Counted from the first letter of the stretch, positions 17,423 through 25,105 are shown. The stretch: DNA of 29,644 nt from DASVLX01 sp036384655 (GCA_036384655.1 DASVLX010000210.1:1-29644); one strand, 5' to 3'. Notes: generated from the letters alone by a model not told the origin. A program made the numbers and translations.

Positions 17423-17709
17423 CGGCGGACCCCGCGTGCGCGGGGACGATCGAGCGGAAGCCCGCACCGCGCCGGCGTAGGCCGAATGACCCCCGCGTGC
17501 GCGGGGACAACGCTGCGCTCAGGCAGGTCGCCGAAGTCAGTGGCGAATGACCCCCGCGTGCGCGGGGACGAGACCACGGGGGACAGGACGGGGAAGGTGT
17601 GCTCCGCCAGGTCAAGAGCCGAACCACCCCCGCCTGAGCGGGGACGAGTTTTGTCGATGCTGGTCACGGTCACCGGTCCAGGAACTACCCCCGTCTGTGC
17701 GGGGACGAA
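17423..17709 (-). CRISPR. Short type I-E CRISPR array, five repeats and four spacers
   Basis: Repeats in plus coordinates are 17423-17450, 17483-17511, 17544-17572, 17620-17648 and 17681-17709. Each is 29 nt except the first listed, which lacks one base. Read on the minus strand the shared core is GTCCCCGCGCACGCGGGG, giving a CCCCGC/GCGGGG hairpin with loop GCAC, followed by a T-rich tail ending TTCG. This matches type I-E repeats and places the leader at the high-coordinate side, the same strand as the cas genes. Spacers are 32, 32, 47 and 32 nt. The cas-proximal repeat has a decayed tail, as expected for the leader-distal end. The two leader-side repeats have different loops (TCAG and a weakened stem). 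Confidence 0.93.
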
Positions 17710-17830
17710 TCTTGACGGCGTGGCAGGTCGCCGCAGTGCACCGGGCCTCGACGCCCAGGATCCCGCCTCACCTCTATGAAAGTACGAAAGTACGACACTT
17801 CTTGTGGGAACGGGAGAGTCGCCCGGCTGT
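17710..17830 (-). promoter_or_regulatory. Putative CRISPR leader and promoter region
   Basis: This is the stretch immediately upstream, on the minus strand, of the first repeat. It contains two tandem octamers GAAAGTAC (plus strand 17778-17785 and 17786-17793) in the only AT-richer patch of the region. On the minus strand these give two TACTTT boxes and a CATAGA that could serve as -10 elements, but no good -35 is seen. Assignment as leader follows from repeat orientation and is not proven. Confidence 0.4.
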
Positions 17831-18102
17831 GCGGTGAGCCAGGACACCTGAATCCTTCCGGGGTGTCTGATGTCTCAACAAAAGTCGGGGCAGTCTAGAG
17901 CTGTCGACCTTAGGACTTCCTGTCCTGGTCGGACATGACCAAGGTCCCTACCGGGAGGCTGCGGCGGTTGGCTTTCATAAGCGCCGTGTTAAAAACAGCG
18001 CCGATCGGAAGAAACCCCGAGTGGTGGATGCCAGACGACGCTGGTGCCGCGGCTGGATACCCGTGTCGCGAACGTGTCATCGGTACCCACCAACCCAAGC
18101 AT
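17831..18102. other. Gene-free stretch between CRISPR leader and nos promoter
   Basis: I see no credible gene here. A 62-codon minus-strand frame (17910-18098) has no Shine-Dalgarno sequence, no coding bias and no recognisable motif. Small inverted repeats are present (AGGAC/GTCCT at 17912-17926; GACACC/GGTGTC at 17844-17868). A weak hairpin with GCGC/GCGC and TGTT/AACA arms surrounds the TTAAAAAC near 17990. None is strong enough to call. Confidence 0.5.
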
Positions 18103-18183
18103 TATAACGATTCAACCACGTTTTTCGACAAATTGATGTCACGCGGCGATGCGCCGCTCGGGTCGCAAGCTACGTGACTCACG
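18103..18183 (+). promoter_or_regulatory. nosZ upstream region: TATAAC box, GC hairpin and palindrome
   Basis: TATAAC (18103-18108) is a plausible -10 in an AT-rich island, with no good -35, as expected for an activator-dependent promoter. GCGGCG-ATG-CGCCGC (18143-18157) is a perfect 6-bp stem with a 3-nt loop in the expected 5' UTR. CGTGACTCACG (18173-18183) is a perfect 11-bp palindrome 21 bp before the start codon. I see no full FNR/CRP-type site. Confidence 0.35.
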
Positions 18184-18204
18184 GCACAAGTGGAAGGCAG
18201 ACCA

Positions 18205-20211
18205 ATGACGAGGGCCTCCGAAGGTACGGAGTTCCATCGGCGCAAGTTCCTCCTGGGAGCCGGGGCCACCGTGGGCGGTGCTGCGCTCCTGGCCGGCTGC
18301 ACCAGCAACGAGTCGGGATCGACGTCGCTGTCCAACATGCCGCAGGACGCGCTGGGCGTGGCCAAGGCTCGCGGGCTCAGCTCCGACGACGTGCTCGCCG
18401 CCATGAAGACCTACATGCCGACCGGAAAGCTCGACACCCACTACATGGTGGCCTCGGGCGGGCACTCCGGCCAGATCTGGGTCATCGGCATCCCGTCGAT
18501 GCGCATCCTGAAGGTCATCCCGGTGTTCACCCACTCCTCGTACCAGGGCTGGGGGTTCACCGACGAGAGCAAGGAAGTCCTCGCCGGCGGAGCCGTGGAC
18601 GGGAAGGTACTGACCTTCGGCGACACCCACCACCCCGGCCTGAGCGAGACCAACGGCGAGTACGACGGCCAGTTCCTGTTCATCAACGAGAAGACGAACG
18701 GGCGCATCGCCGTGATCGACCTGCGCGACTTCCAGACCAAGCAGATCCTCAAGAACCCGCTGATCATCTCCGACCACGGCGGCACGTTCGTCACGCCGAA
18801 CACCGAGTACGTGATCGAGTCCAGCCAGTACGCAGCGCCGCTGGGTTGGACGTACTCGCCGATGACGCAGGACTCGTTCAACAACACCTACCGGGGTGCG
18901 GCCAGGTTCTGGAAGTTCGATCGGACGAAGGGCCGCATCGACCCGGCGAAGTCGTTCTCGATCGAGCTGCCGCCGTACTTCCAGGACCTGGCGGACGCCG
19001 GCAAGCTGGCGAGCGACGGCTGGGCGTTCATCAACTCGTTCAACACCGAGCGGGCGATCGTGGGCACCGGCACCCCGGAGGAGAAGGGCGCCTCCGCCAA
19101 CGACATGGACTACCTGCACGTCATCAACTGGAAGGCCGCCGAGGCGGCGGTCGCGGCCGGCAAGGCGAAGACCGTCAACGGCACGCCGCTGATCACCATG
19201 GACGTGGCCACTCAGGAGGGGATCCTCTACCTGATCCCCGAGCCGAAGAGCCCACATGGCGTCGATGTGACGCCCAAGGGTGACTACATCGTGGTGTCCG
19301 GCAAGCTCGACCCGCACGTGACCATCTACAGCTTCCAGAAGATCCAGGACGCCATCAAGGCGGGCAAGTTCACCAAGGACCCCTACGGACTGCCCATCAT
19401 CGACTTCAAGAGTGTCGTCGAGGCCCAGGTCCAGGTCGGGCTTGGACCGTTGCACACCCAGTTCGACCAGAACGGCTTCGCCTACACCAGCCTGTTCCTG
19501 GAGAGCGCGGTCTGCCGCTGGACGCTGGGTGGCTCCTACCGCCAGGACGGCTGGAAGGTCTCCAGCAAGATCCCGATCAACTACAACGTCGGCCACGTGT
19601 CCGTTGTCGGTGGCGACACGGTCAAGCCGGAGGGCAACTACCTGGTTGCGCTGAACAAGTGGTCGCTCGACAGGTTCGCGGGTACGGGCCCGCACCACAC
19701 GGTGAACCTGCAGCTCGTCGATATCTCCCAGCAGAACAAGATGCAACTGCTCGCCGACCTGCCCATCCCCGATGGCGAACCGCACTACGCACAGATCATC
19801 CCCGCCAGCAAACTCAAGCCGTTGCAGGTTTATCCGGTGGGAACCAACGCGCAGACCATGTCGCCCGACCCGAAGGCGACAGCGGCCGGCAAGGAACACG
19901 TCGACCGCAATGGCACGACCGTCGAGGTGTACTCGACCGCCATGCGCAGTCACTTCACACCCGATCTGGTCGAGGTCAACCAGGGCGACACGGTGATCTG
20001 GCATATCACCAACATCGAGCAGGCCGTCAACGCCAGCCATGGCTTCGTTGTGCCTGGGTATGACGTCAGCATCGTGCTCGATCCCGGCCAGGTGCTGCAC
20101 GTGACCATGACCGCCGACAAGGCGGGAACGTTCCCCTTCTACTGCACCGAGTTCTGCTCGGCCCTGCACCTCGAAATGATGGGTTACTTCCTCGTCAAGC
20201 CGGCTGCCTGA
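18205..20211 (+). CDS. nosZ: Nitrous-oxide reductase NosZ, clade II-like, Tat lipoprotein
   Basis: This 668-residue copper enzyme reduces N2O to N2 outside the membrane. The N-terminus has a twin-arginine motif HRRKFLLGAG (11-20) and a lipobox LAGC ending at Cys32, so export by Tat and lipid anchoring are predicted. The seven CuZ histidines are visible: H142/H143 (DTHHPG), H191, H351 (SPHG), H417 (PLHTQF), H464 (NVGH) and H527. The C-terminal cupredoxin domain has the CuA set H612, C647, C651, H655 and M658 (YCTEFCSALHLEMMG). DTHHPG and the Glu in CTEFC are what I recall for clade II NosZ, whereas clade I has CSWFC. ATG 18205 follows GGAAGG by 6 nt. It is first in the nos operon. Confidence 0.96.
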   Translation: MTRASEGTEFHRRKFLLGAGATVGGAALLAGCTSNESGSTSLSNMPQDALGVAKARGLSSDDVLAAMKTYMPTGKLDTHYMVASGGHSGQIWVIGIPSMRILKVIPVFTHSSYQGWGFTDESKEVLAGGAVDGKVLTFGDTHHPGLSETNGEYDGQFLFINEKTNGRIAVIDLRDFQTKQILKNPLIISDHGGTFVTPNTEYVIESSQYAAPLGWTYSPMTQDSFNNTYRGAARFWKFDRTKGRIDPAKSFSIELPPYFQDLADAGKLASDGWAFINSFNTERAIVGTGTPEEKGASANDMDYLHVINWKAAEAAVAAGKAKTVNGTPLITMDVATQEGILYLIPEPKSPHGVDVTPKGDYIVVSGKLDPHVTIYSFQKIQDAIKAGKFTKDPYGLPIIDFKSVVEAQVQVGLGPLHTQFDQNGFAYTSLFLESAVCRWTLGGSYRQDGWKVSSKIPINYNVGHVSVVGGDTVKPEGNYLVALNKWSLDRFAGTGPHHTVNLQLVDISQQNKMQLLADLPIPDGEPHYAQIIPASKLKPLQVYPVGTNAQTMSPDPKATAAGKEHVDRNGTTVEVYSTAMRSHFTPDLVEVNQGDTVIWHITNIEQAVNASHGFVVPGYDVSIVLDPGQVLHVTMTADKAGTFPFYCTEFCSALHLEMMGYFLVKPAA

Positions 20212-20228
20212 ATGGAGGTGTTGCAGTG

Positions 20229-20912
20229 ATGGAGCCGCTGGAATCGGGTACCGAGTCGTCCCATCAGCCTACCAATGGAAGGAGCGAGGGTAAGGATGCG
20301 ACGGCCGCCGGTGACGGCGGCTCCCGCCTCGCCGGTCGCATGTTGCGCCGCTGGCTGCGACCCGCGCTGTTGATCGGCGCGGCCGTCCTGGTCGCTGTCT
20401 CCTATTTCCTCACGTACTGGCAGATCACGCTGCACGCGCCGCAGTACCCGAATGGGCTGACGGTCCGGATCTCGATAACCTCGGTGAAGGGTGATGTGTC
20501 GGAGGTCAACGAACTCAACCACTACATCGGCATGATGACGATGGATCAGGTCGCCAAGCCGATACGTGCGTTCTGGCCGTACGGAGTCGTGGTACTCATC
20601 GTGGTGTTCGTGGTGGCGGCGTTCATTCGCCATTGGATCGGCTCGGTACTCGCCATCGCCGGTGCGACCTATCCATTCATTTTCGCCGGCGGTCTGTACT
20701 ACTATCTGAATTACGCGGGCCACCATCTCGATCCCAGTGCCGCGCTGTCAGGTGCCGTGCCACCGTTCACGCCCGCGTTCATGGGTTCGAAGATGGTTGG
20801 CCAGTTCGAGACCGTGGCGAGCTTCGGTGCGGGCTTCTGGCTCGCGCTGGTAGCCACGGTTCTGGCAGTGATCGCCGCGGTCCTCGGGTTCCGAAGGACG
20901 GCACACCGGTGA
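20229..20912 (+). CDS. nosB: NosB-like integral membrane protein
   Basis: This 227-residue protein has a polar N-terminus and four probable membrane helices (about 44-64, 117-136, 141-162 and 198-219). The extracytoplasmic loop APQYPNGLTVRI...GDVSEVNELNHYIGM is the conserved mark of the membrane protein encoded directly after clade II nosZ genes (NosB). Its role is not established; it is thought to support NosZ maturation or electron delivery. GGAGG at 20214-20218 serves either GTG 20226 or ATG 20229; I chose the ATG. It begins 17 bp after nosZ and its TGA overlaps the GTG of nosDF, so it is translationally coupled. Confidence 0.85.
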   Translation: MEPLESGTESSHQPTNGRSEGKDATAAGDGGSRLAGRMLRRWLRPALLIGAAVLVAVSYFLTYWQITLHAPQYPNGLTVRISITSVKGDVSEVNELNHYIGMMTMDQVAKPIRAFWPYGVVVLIVVFVVAAFIRHWIGSVLAIAGATYPFIFAGGLYYYLNYAGHHLDPSAALSGAVPPFTPAFMGSKMVGQFETVASFGAGFWLALVATVLAVIAAVLGFRRTAHR

Positions 20913-23281
20913 GGGTGTTTCACCTGGCACTGGTCCTGGGGGCGGCCGCGGTCGTGACCGCGGCCGCCGCCCCACCAGCCGCCGCCGATACCGGAGCGTC
21001 GACGGTGACGGTCTGCTCCTCCTGCACGGTTCGCACCGTGCAGGAGGGGCTGACCCGGCTGGCCGCGGGCGGAACGCTCCGGGTGGAGGCCGGCCACTAT
21101 GCCGGACCCTTTGTCGTGGCCCGGTCCGCCCATCTGGTTGGCGTGGGCAATCCGCTACTCGACGGCGGCGAAAACGGCACCGTGGTACGAATCAATGCCC
21201 CGGACAGTTCGATCAGTGGTTTCGTGGTCCGTGGCAGTGGAGAGAACCCCGACACCGAGGACTCCGGCATCTCCGTCCGGGCGCCGCGCGTGTCCGTGCT
21301 GGACAACCGGGTCGAGGATGTGCTGTTCGGCATCTACGCCAAGGACGCGGATGGGGCTGACATCACCGGTAACACCGTCGGCGGGAAGGACGACCTGTCG
21401 CTCGGTGAGAAGGGCGATGGGATCAGGGTCTTCAACAGCCCGAACACCGCCGTCACCGACAACACCGCCCAAGGCGTGCGCGACAACCTGATGTGGTTCT
21501 CCGACCACTGCACCGTCAGCGGCAACCACCTGGTCGGCAGTCGCTATGGCCTCCACTTTATGTGGAGCGATGACTGCACCGTCACCGACAACGTCAGCAC
21601 CGGAAACACGGTCGGCTGCTACTTCATGTACAGCCACGGGGTGACCCTGACCCACAACAACTTCAGCGACAACCGTGACAACACCGGCATGGGGCTAGGT
21701 ATCCACGATGGTGACAATGTGATCGGTAACGACAACGTGCTGGTGGGCAACCGAATCGGGCTGGACCTGTTCGATTCCCCGACCACCCTGGGTGTGGTCA
21801 ACCACTTCAGCGGCAACGTTGTCGGCTATAACGACGTAGGGCTGGCGCTGGAAACCCCAAGCCGGGGCAACGTGTTCTCCGGCAACGACTTCCTCGACAA
21901 CGTGCAGCAGGTCGAGGGCGACGGCCAGCACTCGAGTAGCGATATCACATGGACGGAGAACGGACGCGGTAACTACTGGAGTGACTACTCCGGTTACGAC
22001 GCCAATGGTGACGGTGTCGGTGATATCGCCTATGCGCCGCACCAGACCTATGAGTCGCTGGTGCGGGCCGATCCCGACTTCGCGCTCCTCTACCTCAGCC
22101 CGACCGCGCAGGCGATCGACTGGGCCTCGAACGCGTTCCCCATCCTGAGCTCCTCCGTGCCGGTCACGGACCCGGATCCGCTCACGCATCCTGTCGCCGA
22201 CCCGATTCCACAGAACACCGGTAACGCCACATGGCCGCTGCTGATCGGTGCCGGACTGTTGCTGATACTCGGCCTGGGCGTGGCCGCCGCGGTCCGGTGG
22301 CGGCTGGTGCGGTGGCCACCGGTCCGGTGGCGGCTACGCCTGGGGCGGCGCCGCCCCGAAGGGCAAGCCACCGCGCCGCGGTCCGTGTCACCCACCGCAC
22401 AGCGGTCCGTGACACCTACCGCGCCGCAGTCCGCGACACCCGTCGTCGTGCGGGGCCTGGGCAAGACATACGGCAACGCCGTCATCTTCTCGGACCTGTC
22501 GTTCGAGGTCCGTCCCGGTGAGGTCGTCGCGCTGTGGGGCGACAACGGCGCCGGCAAGACGACGGTGCTTCGGTGCCTGTTGGGCTTGGTGCGGCACGAG
22601 GGTGAGATCTCGGTCGGTGGCTGGTCGACCCGCGGCGATTCGCGGCGGGCCCGCGCCCAGCTCGGTCACGTCTCCCAGGAGCCGGCGTTCCACGGCGAGC
22701 TGACGGTGGCTCAGACGCTCACCTTCTATGGCCGGCTGCGTGGCAGCGACCGCGCCGCCCAGCTCCGGGCACTCCGGGCCGTCGGACTGAACGACGACGT
22801 CGCCGCCAAGAAGGTGGCGGCGCTCTCCGGTGGCATGCGTCGCAAGCTGGCCATTGCCGTCGCGCTGCTCGGCGAGCCGCGGGTGCTGCTGCTCGACGAA
22901 CCCACCGCGAACCTGGACCAGCGCAGTCGACACGACCTGATCTCGCTGCTCGGCAGGCTCAAGGGCACCGGGATCTCCATGCTGCTGGCCAGCCACCATC
23001 CCGACGAGGTCGCCGCGCTCGCCGACCGCGTGCTGCGGCTCAATGTGGGCGAACCCGCGACCGAGGTCGACCTGGCCGCGTTCGACCGCGAGATGGCCGC
23101 GTCCGGGCAGCAGGTGAGCGTCACCGTGCCGGAGCGCCGCCGGGACGACGCGATCCGGGCCCTTCTCGATGCCGGCATCCCGTTGCGGCACACGACTGAC
23201 TGCCCGGGGGATGGGCAGTCGAGCCTCTCACCGGACGACATCGTCGATGGTCCGGCCCGAACCGAGGAGGCGGAGGCATGA
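20909..23281 (+). CDS. nosDF: NosD-NosF fusion: copper-site maturation beta-helix joined to its ABC ATPase
   Basis: This is a 790-residue single frame combining two proteins that are normally separate. Residues 1-27 are a signal peptide ending AAAD. Residues 35-415 are a NosD-type right-handed beta-helix with repeated N-x-V/G-x-x-x and SDxCTV rungs (VRDNLMWFSDHCTVSGNHLV; RYGLHFMWSDDCTVTDN; NYWSDYSGYDANGDGVGD). Residues 443-463 form one membrane helix followed by Arg/Trp-rich repeats. Residues 511-790 are the NosF ATPase: Walker A GDNGAGKTT (544-552), signature LSGGMRRKLA (639-648), Walker B VLLLDEPTANLD (659-670) and switch His in ASHHPDE. The topology works: outside beta-helix, one helix, inside ATPase. 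The GTG start overlaps the nosB stop; the TGA overlaps the nosY ATG. Absence of a stop over the join is read directly. Confidence 0.94.
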   Translation: MRVFHLALVLGAAAVVTAAAAPPAAADTGASTVTVCSSCTVRTVQEGLTRLAAGGTLRVEAGHYAGPFVVARSAHLVGVGNPLLDGGENGTVVRINAPDSSISGFVVRGSGENPDTEDSGISVRAPRVSVLDNRVEDVLFGIYAKDADGADITGNTVGGKDDLSLGEKGDGIRVFNSPNTAVTDNTAQGVRDNLMWFSDHCTVSGNHLVGSRYGLHFMWSDDCTVTDNVSTGNTVGCYFMYSHGVTLTHNNFSDNRDNTGMGLGIHDGDNVIGNDNVLVGNRIGLDLFDSPTTLGVVNHFSGNVVGYNDVGLALETPSRGNVFSGNDFLDNVQQVEGDGQHSSSDITWTENGRGNYWSDYSGYDANGDGVGDIAYAPHQTYESLVRADPDFALLYLSPTAQAIDWASNAFPILSSSVPVTDPDPLTHPVADPIPQNTGNATWPLLIGAGLLLILGLGVAAAVRWRLVRWPPVRWRLRLGRRRPEGQATAPRSVSPTAQRSVTPTAPQSATPVVVRGLGKTYGNAVIFSDLSFEVRPGEVVALWGDNGAGKTTVLRCLLGLVRHEGEISVGGWSTRGDSRRARAQLGHVSQEPAFHGELTVAQTLTFYGRLRGSDRAAQLRALRAVGLNDDVAAKKVAALSGGMRRKLAIAVALLGEPRVLLLDEPTANLDQRSRHDLISLLGRLKGTGISMLLASHHPDEVAALADRVLRLNVGEPATEVDLAAFDREMAASGQQVSVTVPERRRDDAIRALLDAGIPLRHTTDCPGDGQSSLSPDDIVDGPARTEEAEA
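22379..22444 (+). repeat. 24-nt tandem repeat in the NosD-NosF linker
   Basis: Two full units and one partial unit encode RSVSPTAQ, RSVTPTAP and QSATPV. They lie between the single membrane helix and the ATPase and probably form a flexible cytoplasmic tether. Confidence 0.8.
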
Positions 23282-24108
23282 GGGCGGCCACGGTGGCGGC
23301 GGTCGCCGCCAAGGAAACCCGGGACGCGTTCCGCAACAAGTGGTTCCTGCTCTACGCGGCGGTGTTCGTGGTGCTCGCGCTCGGACTGTCCTGGTTGGGC
23401 CTTGCCGGCAGCGGTGTCGGTGGCATGGCCGGGTTCGGCCGCACCAGCGCGGCACTGATCGACCTGGTGCTGCTGATCGTGCCGCTGATGGGCCTGACCG
23501 TCGGTGCACTGAGCATCGCGGGGGAGCGGGAACGCGGCACGATGGCCACCCTGCTGTCCCAGCCGCTGACCCGGCTGGAACTGCTGGTGGGCAAGTGGTG
23601 CGGCCTGACGATCGCGCTCGCCATCGCCGTGCTGGTCGGTTTCGGACTGCCCGGCGTCATCCTGGCGATCGCGGGCAGCGATGAGGGCGCCGGCTCCTAC
23701 CTGGGCCTCGCCGCGCTGTCGTTGCTCGTCGGCCTGGCGACACTCGCACTGGGCATGCTGGTGTCCTGTGCGGTGCGTAACACCAGTGTCGCGATCGGAC
23801 TCGCCATCGGGCTGTGGCTGCTGCTCGTTTTCGTTGGCGACCTCGGTCTGCTCGGTGCTGGCCTGGCCATGCAGCTCGACACCGGCGAGCTGTTGACCGT
23901 CGCACTGATCAACCCGCTCACCGACTTCCGGATCGCCGCCCTGACGGTCGCCGGTGCCTCCACCGACACCCTCGGCCCGGGCGGACTGCTGCTGTCGTCA
24001 CTGTTCGGGCGATGGACTCTCGCGCTCCTGGCCGCGGTGCTCGTCGCGTGGGCCGTGCTGCCCGTGGCCGCCGCGTACCAGGTGCTGCGGAAGAAGGATG
24101 TGGCATGA
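23278..24108 (+). CDS. nosY: ABC transporter permease NosY
   Basis: This 276-residue membrane protein has six probable helices (about 20-38, 58-76, 105-130, 145-165, 172-195 and 245-268). The N-terminus AAVAAKETRDAFRNKWFLLY and the GERERGTMATLLSQPLTRLELLVGKWCG coupling segment are typical of NosY and related ABC-2 permeases. With the NosF part of the preceding protein it should form the ABC complex that supplies what NosD needs to assemble the CuZ site of NosZ. The ATG overlaps the nosDF stop (ATGA), and its own stop overlaps the nosL ATG in the same way. Confidence 0.93.
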   Translation: MRAATVAAVAAKETRDAFRNKWFLLYAAVFVVLALGLSWLGLAGSGVGGMAGFGRTSAALIDLVLLIVPLMGLTVGALSIAGERERGTMATLLSQPLTRLELLVGKWCGLTIALAIAVLVGFGLPGVILAIAGSDEGAGSYLGLAALSLLVGLATLALGMLVSCAVRNTSVAIGLAIGLWLLLVFVGDLGLLGAGLAMQLDTGELLTVALINPLTDFRIAALTVAGASTDTLGPGGLLLSSLFGRWTLALLAAVLVAWAVLPVAAAYQVLRKKDVA

Positions 24109-24608
24109 GCAAGGGAGACACCTTTGTCGGGCGTCGCGCCTTCCTGACCGGCGCCGCCGGGCTCGCGGCCGTCGCCACCGGAGGCTTGCTGGCCGGTTGC
24201 GGGAAAAAGGGCACACCGGATGGTCCGGTGGCGATCACCTCATCCGACACTTGTGCGCGTTGCGGGATGCTCATTTCGGATATGCGGTACGCGGCCGAAA
24301 TCGTGGGCACAGAGCACGTCTGGAAGTTCGACGACCCGGGTGAGATGTTCGCGTACTACCACGAGCAGCACATCGCCGCGAACGAGGTCAAGGCCATGTA
24401 TGTGGACGACTTCCGTACCAAGACATGGCTGCCGGCCAAGTCCGCGCACTTTGTCGTGAATCGCACCCAATTCCAAACCCCGATGGGTTCCGGTGTGGCG
24501 GCCTTCGCCGACGCCGCCGCAGTTCAGCAGTACACCGCTTCCGGGTCCGGTGTGGCCCGTTCCTACGAGCAACTGCTCGCCGAGCCTCCCCTGCTTCGTC
24601 CCATGTGA
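24105..24608 (+). CDS. nosL: NosL copper chaperone lipoprotein with Tat-like signal
   Basis: This 167-residue protein has GRRAFLTGAAGLAA (9-22), a twin-arginine-like signal, then lipobox LLAGC with Cys32 as the lipidated residue. The NosL core follows: CARCGM (Cys50, Cys53, Met55) and the VWKFDDPGEMFAYY segment. Cys/Met residues of this motif bind Cu(I) in the family, and NosL hands copper to NosZ through NosDFY. ATG 24105 overlaps the nosY stop. The next gene starts 29 bp later after GAAAGGAAAG. Confidence 0.93.
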   Translation: MSKGDTFVGRRAFLTGAAGLAAVATGGLLAGCGKKGTPDGPVAITSSDTCARCGMLISDMRYAAEIVGTEHVWKFDDPGEMFAYYHEQHIAANEVKAMYVDDFRTKTWLPAKSAHFVVNRTQFQTPMGSGVAAFADAAAVQQYTASGSGVARSYEQLLAEPPLLRPM

Positions 24609-24637
24609 CGAGGCCCGACCGAGTGAAAGGAAAGTTG

Positions 24638-25105
24638 ATGAAGTTCGACAGGAAAGTCTCGATGAAGTCACTGGCAAAGCTGGTCGTGGCACCGGTGGTG
24701 GTGCTCAGCGCGGTACTGGTACTGACGGCCGGATGCGGTGGCTCGACGAACAGCAGCAGCGGCACGGAGAGCTCGTCGATGGCATCCAGCATGGAGATGA
24801 CCACGACCACCACCGCCGCCAAGCCGGCCGGCGCGGTCGAGGTCGACCTGAGCGAGTACATGTTCGACCCGTCGACGGTGCAGGTGAAGGCCGGAGACGT
24901 CACATTCTATCTGGTCAACAAGGGCACCATCCCGCACAACTTCGCCATCAAGCTCGCCTCGGGTTGGGATGCCAGCCCGGATGTTGACGTCGCGCAGTCG
25001 GCGACGTTTGTGGTGAAGGGGCTCACGCCCGGCACCTATGACACCGAGTGCACCGTGGCGGGACACGCGCAGTCGGGCATGGTCGGCAAGCTCGTCGTCA
25101 GCTAG
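24638..25105 (+). CDS. Cupredoxin-domain lipoprotein, candidate electron donor to NosZ
   Basis: This 155-residue protein has a lipoprotein signal peptide (lipobox LTAGC, Cys33) and a Ser/Thr/Met-rich linker (34-62). A plastocyanin-like domain follows at 65-155. The type 1 copper ligands are visible: His100 (GTIPHNFAI), Cys138, His143 and Met148 in TECTVAGHAQSGMVG. The spacing fits small blue copper proteins that shuttle electrons. Its place in the nos operon suggests it carries electrons from the membrane to the CuA site of NosZ, where other organisms use cytochrome c; this is inference. ATG 24638 follows GAAAGGAAAG. Another in-frame ATG at residue 9 is less likely. Confidence 0.85.
   Translation: MKFDRKVSMKSLAKLVVAPVVVLSAVLVLTAGCGGSTNSSSGTESSSMASSMEMTTTTTAAKPAGAVEVDLSEYMFDPSTVQVKAGDVTFYLVNKGTIPHNFAIKLASGWDASPDVDVAQSATFVVKGLTPGTYDTECTVAGHAQSGMVGKLVVS

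Noticed and set aside
17742..17770. Possible sixth CRISPR repeat one period beyond the last repeat
   Set aside because: The expected CCCCGC/GCGGGG stem is absent at the predicted phase.
17395..17847. 151-codon N-terminal extension of Cas8e through the CRISPR array
   Set aside because: The frame is open by chance, but it translates repeats and spacers. Family homology begins at the SLATFNLVDRPW segment, right after ATG 17394 with its Shine-Dalgarno sequence.
17910..18098. 62-codon minus-strand frame between array and nosZ
   Set aside because: There is no Shine-Dalgarno sequence, no family resemblance and no coding bias, and it is shorter than chance frames elsewhere in the window.
18139..20169. 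676-codon open frame antisense to nosZ
   Set aside because: The plus strand here has all NosZ copper ligands. The antisense product is His/Arg/Val-rich with no motif and no Shine-Dalgarno sequence.
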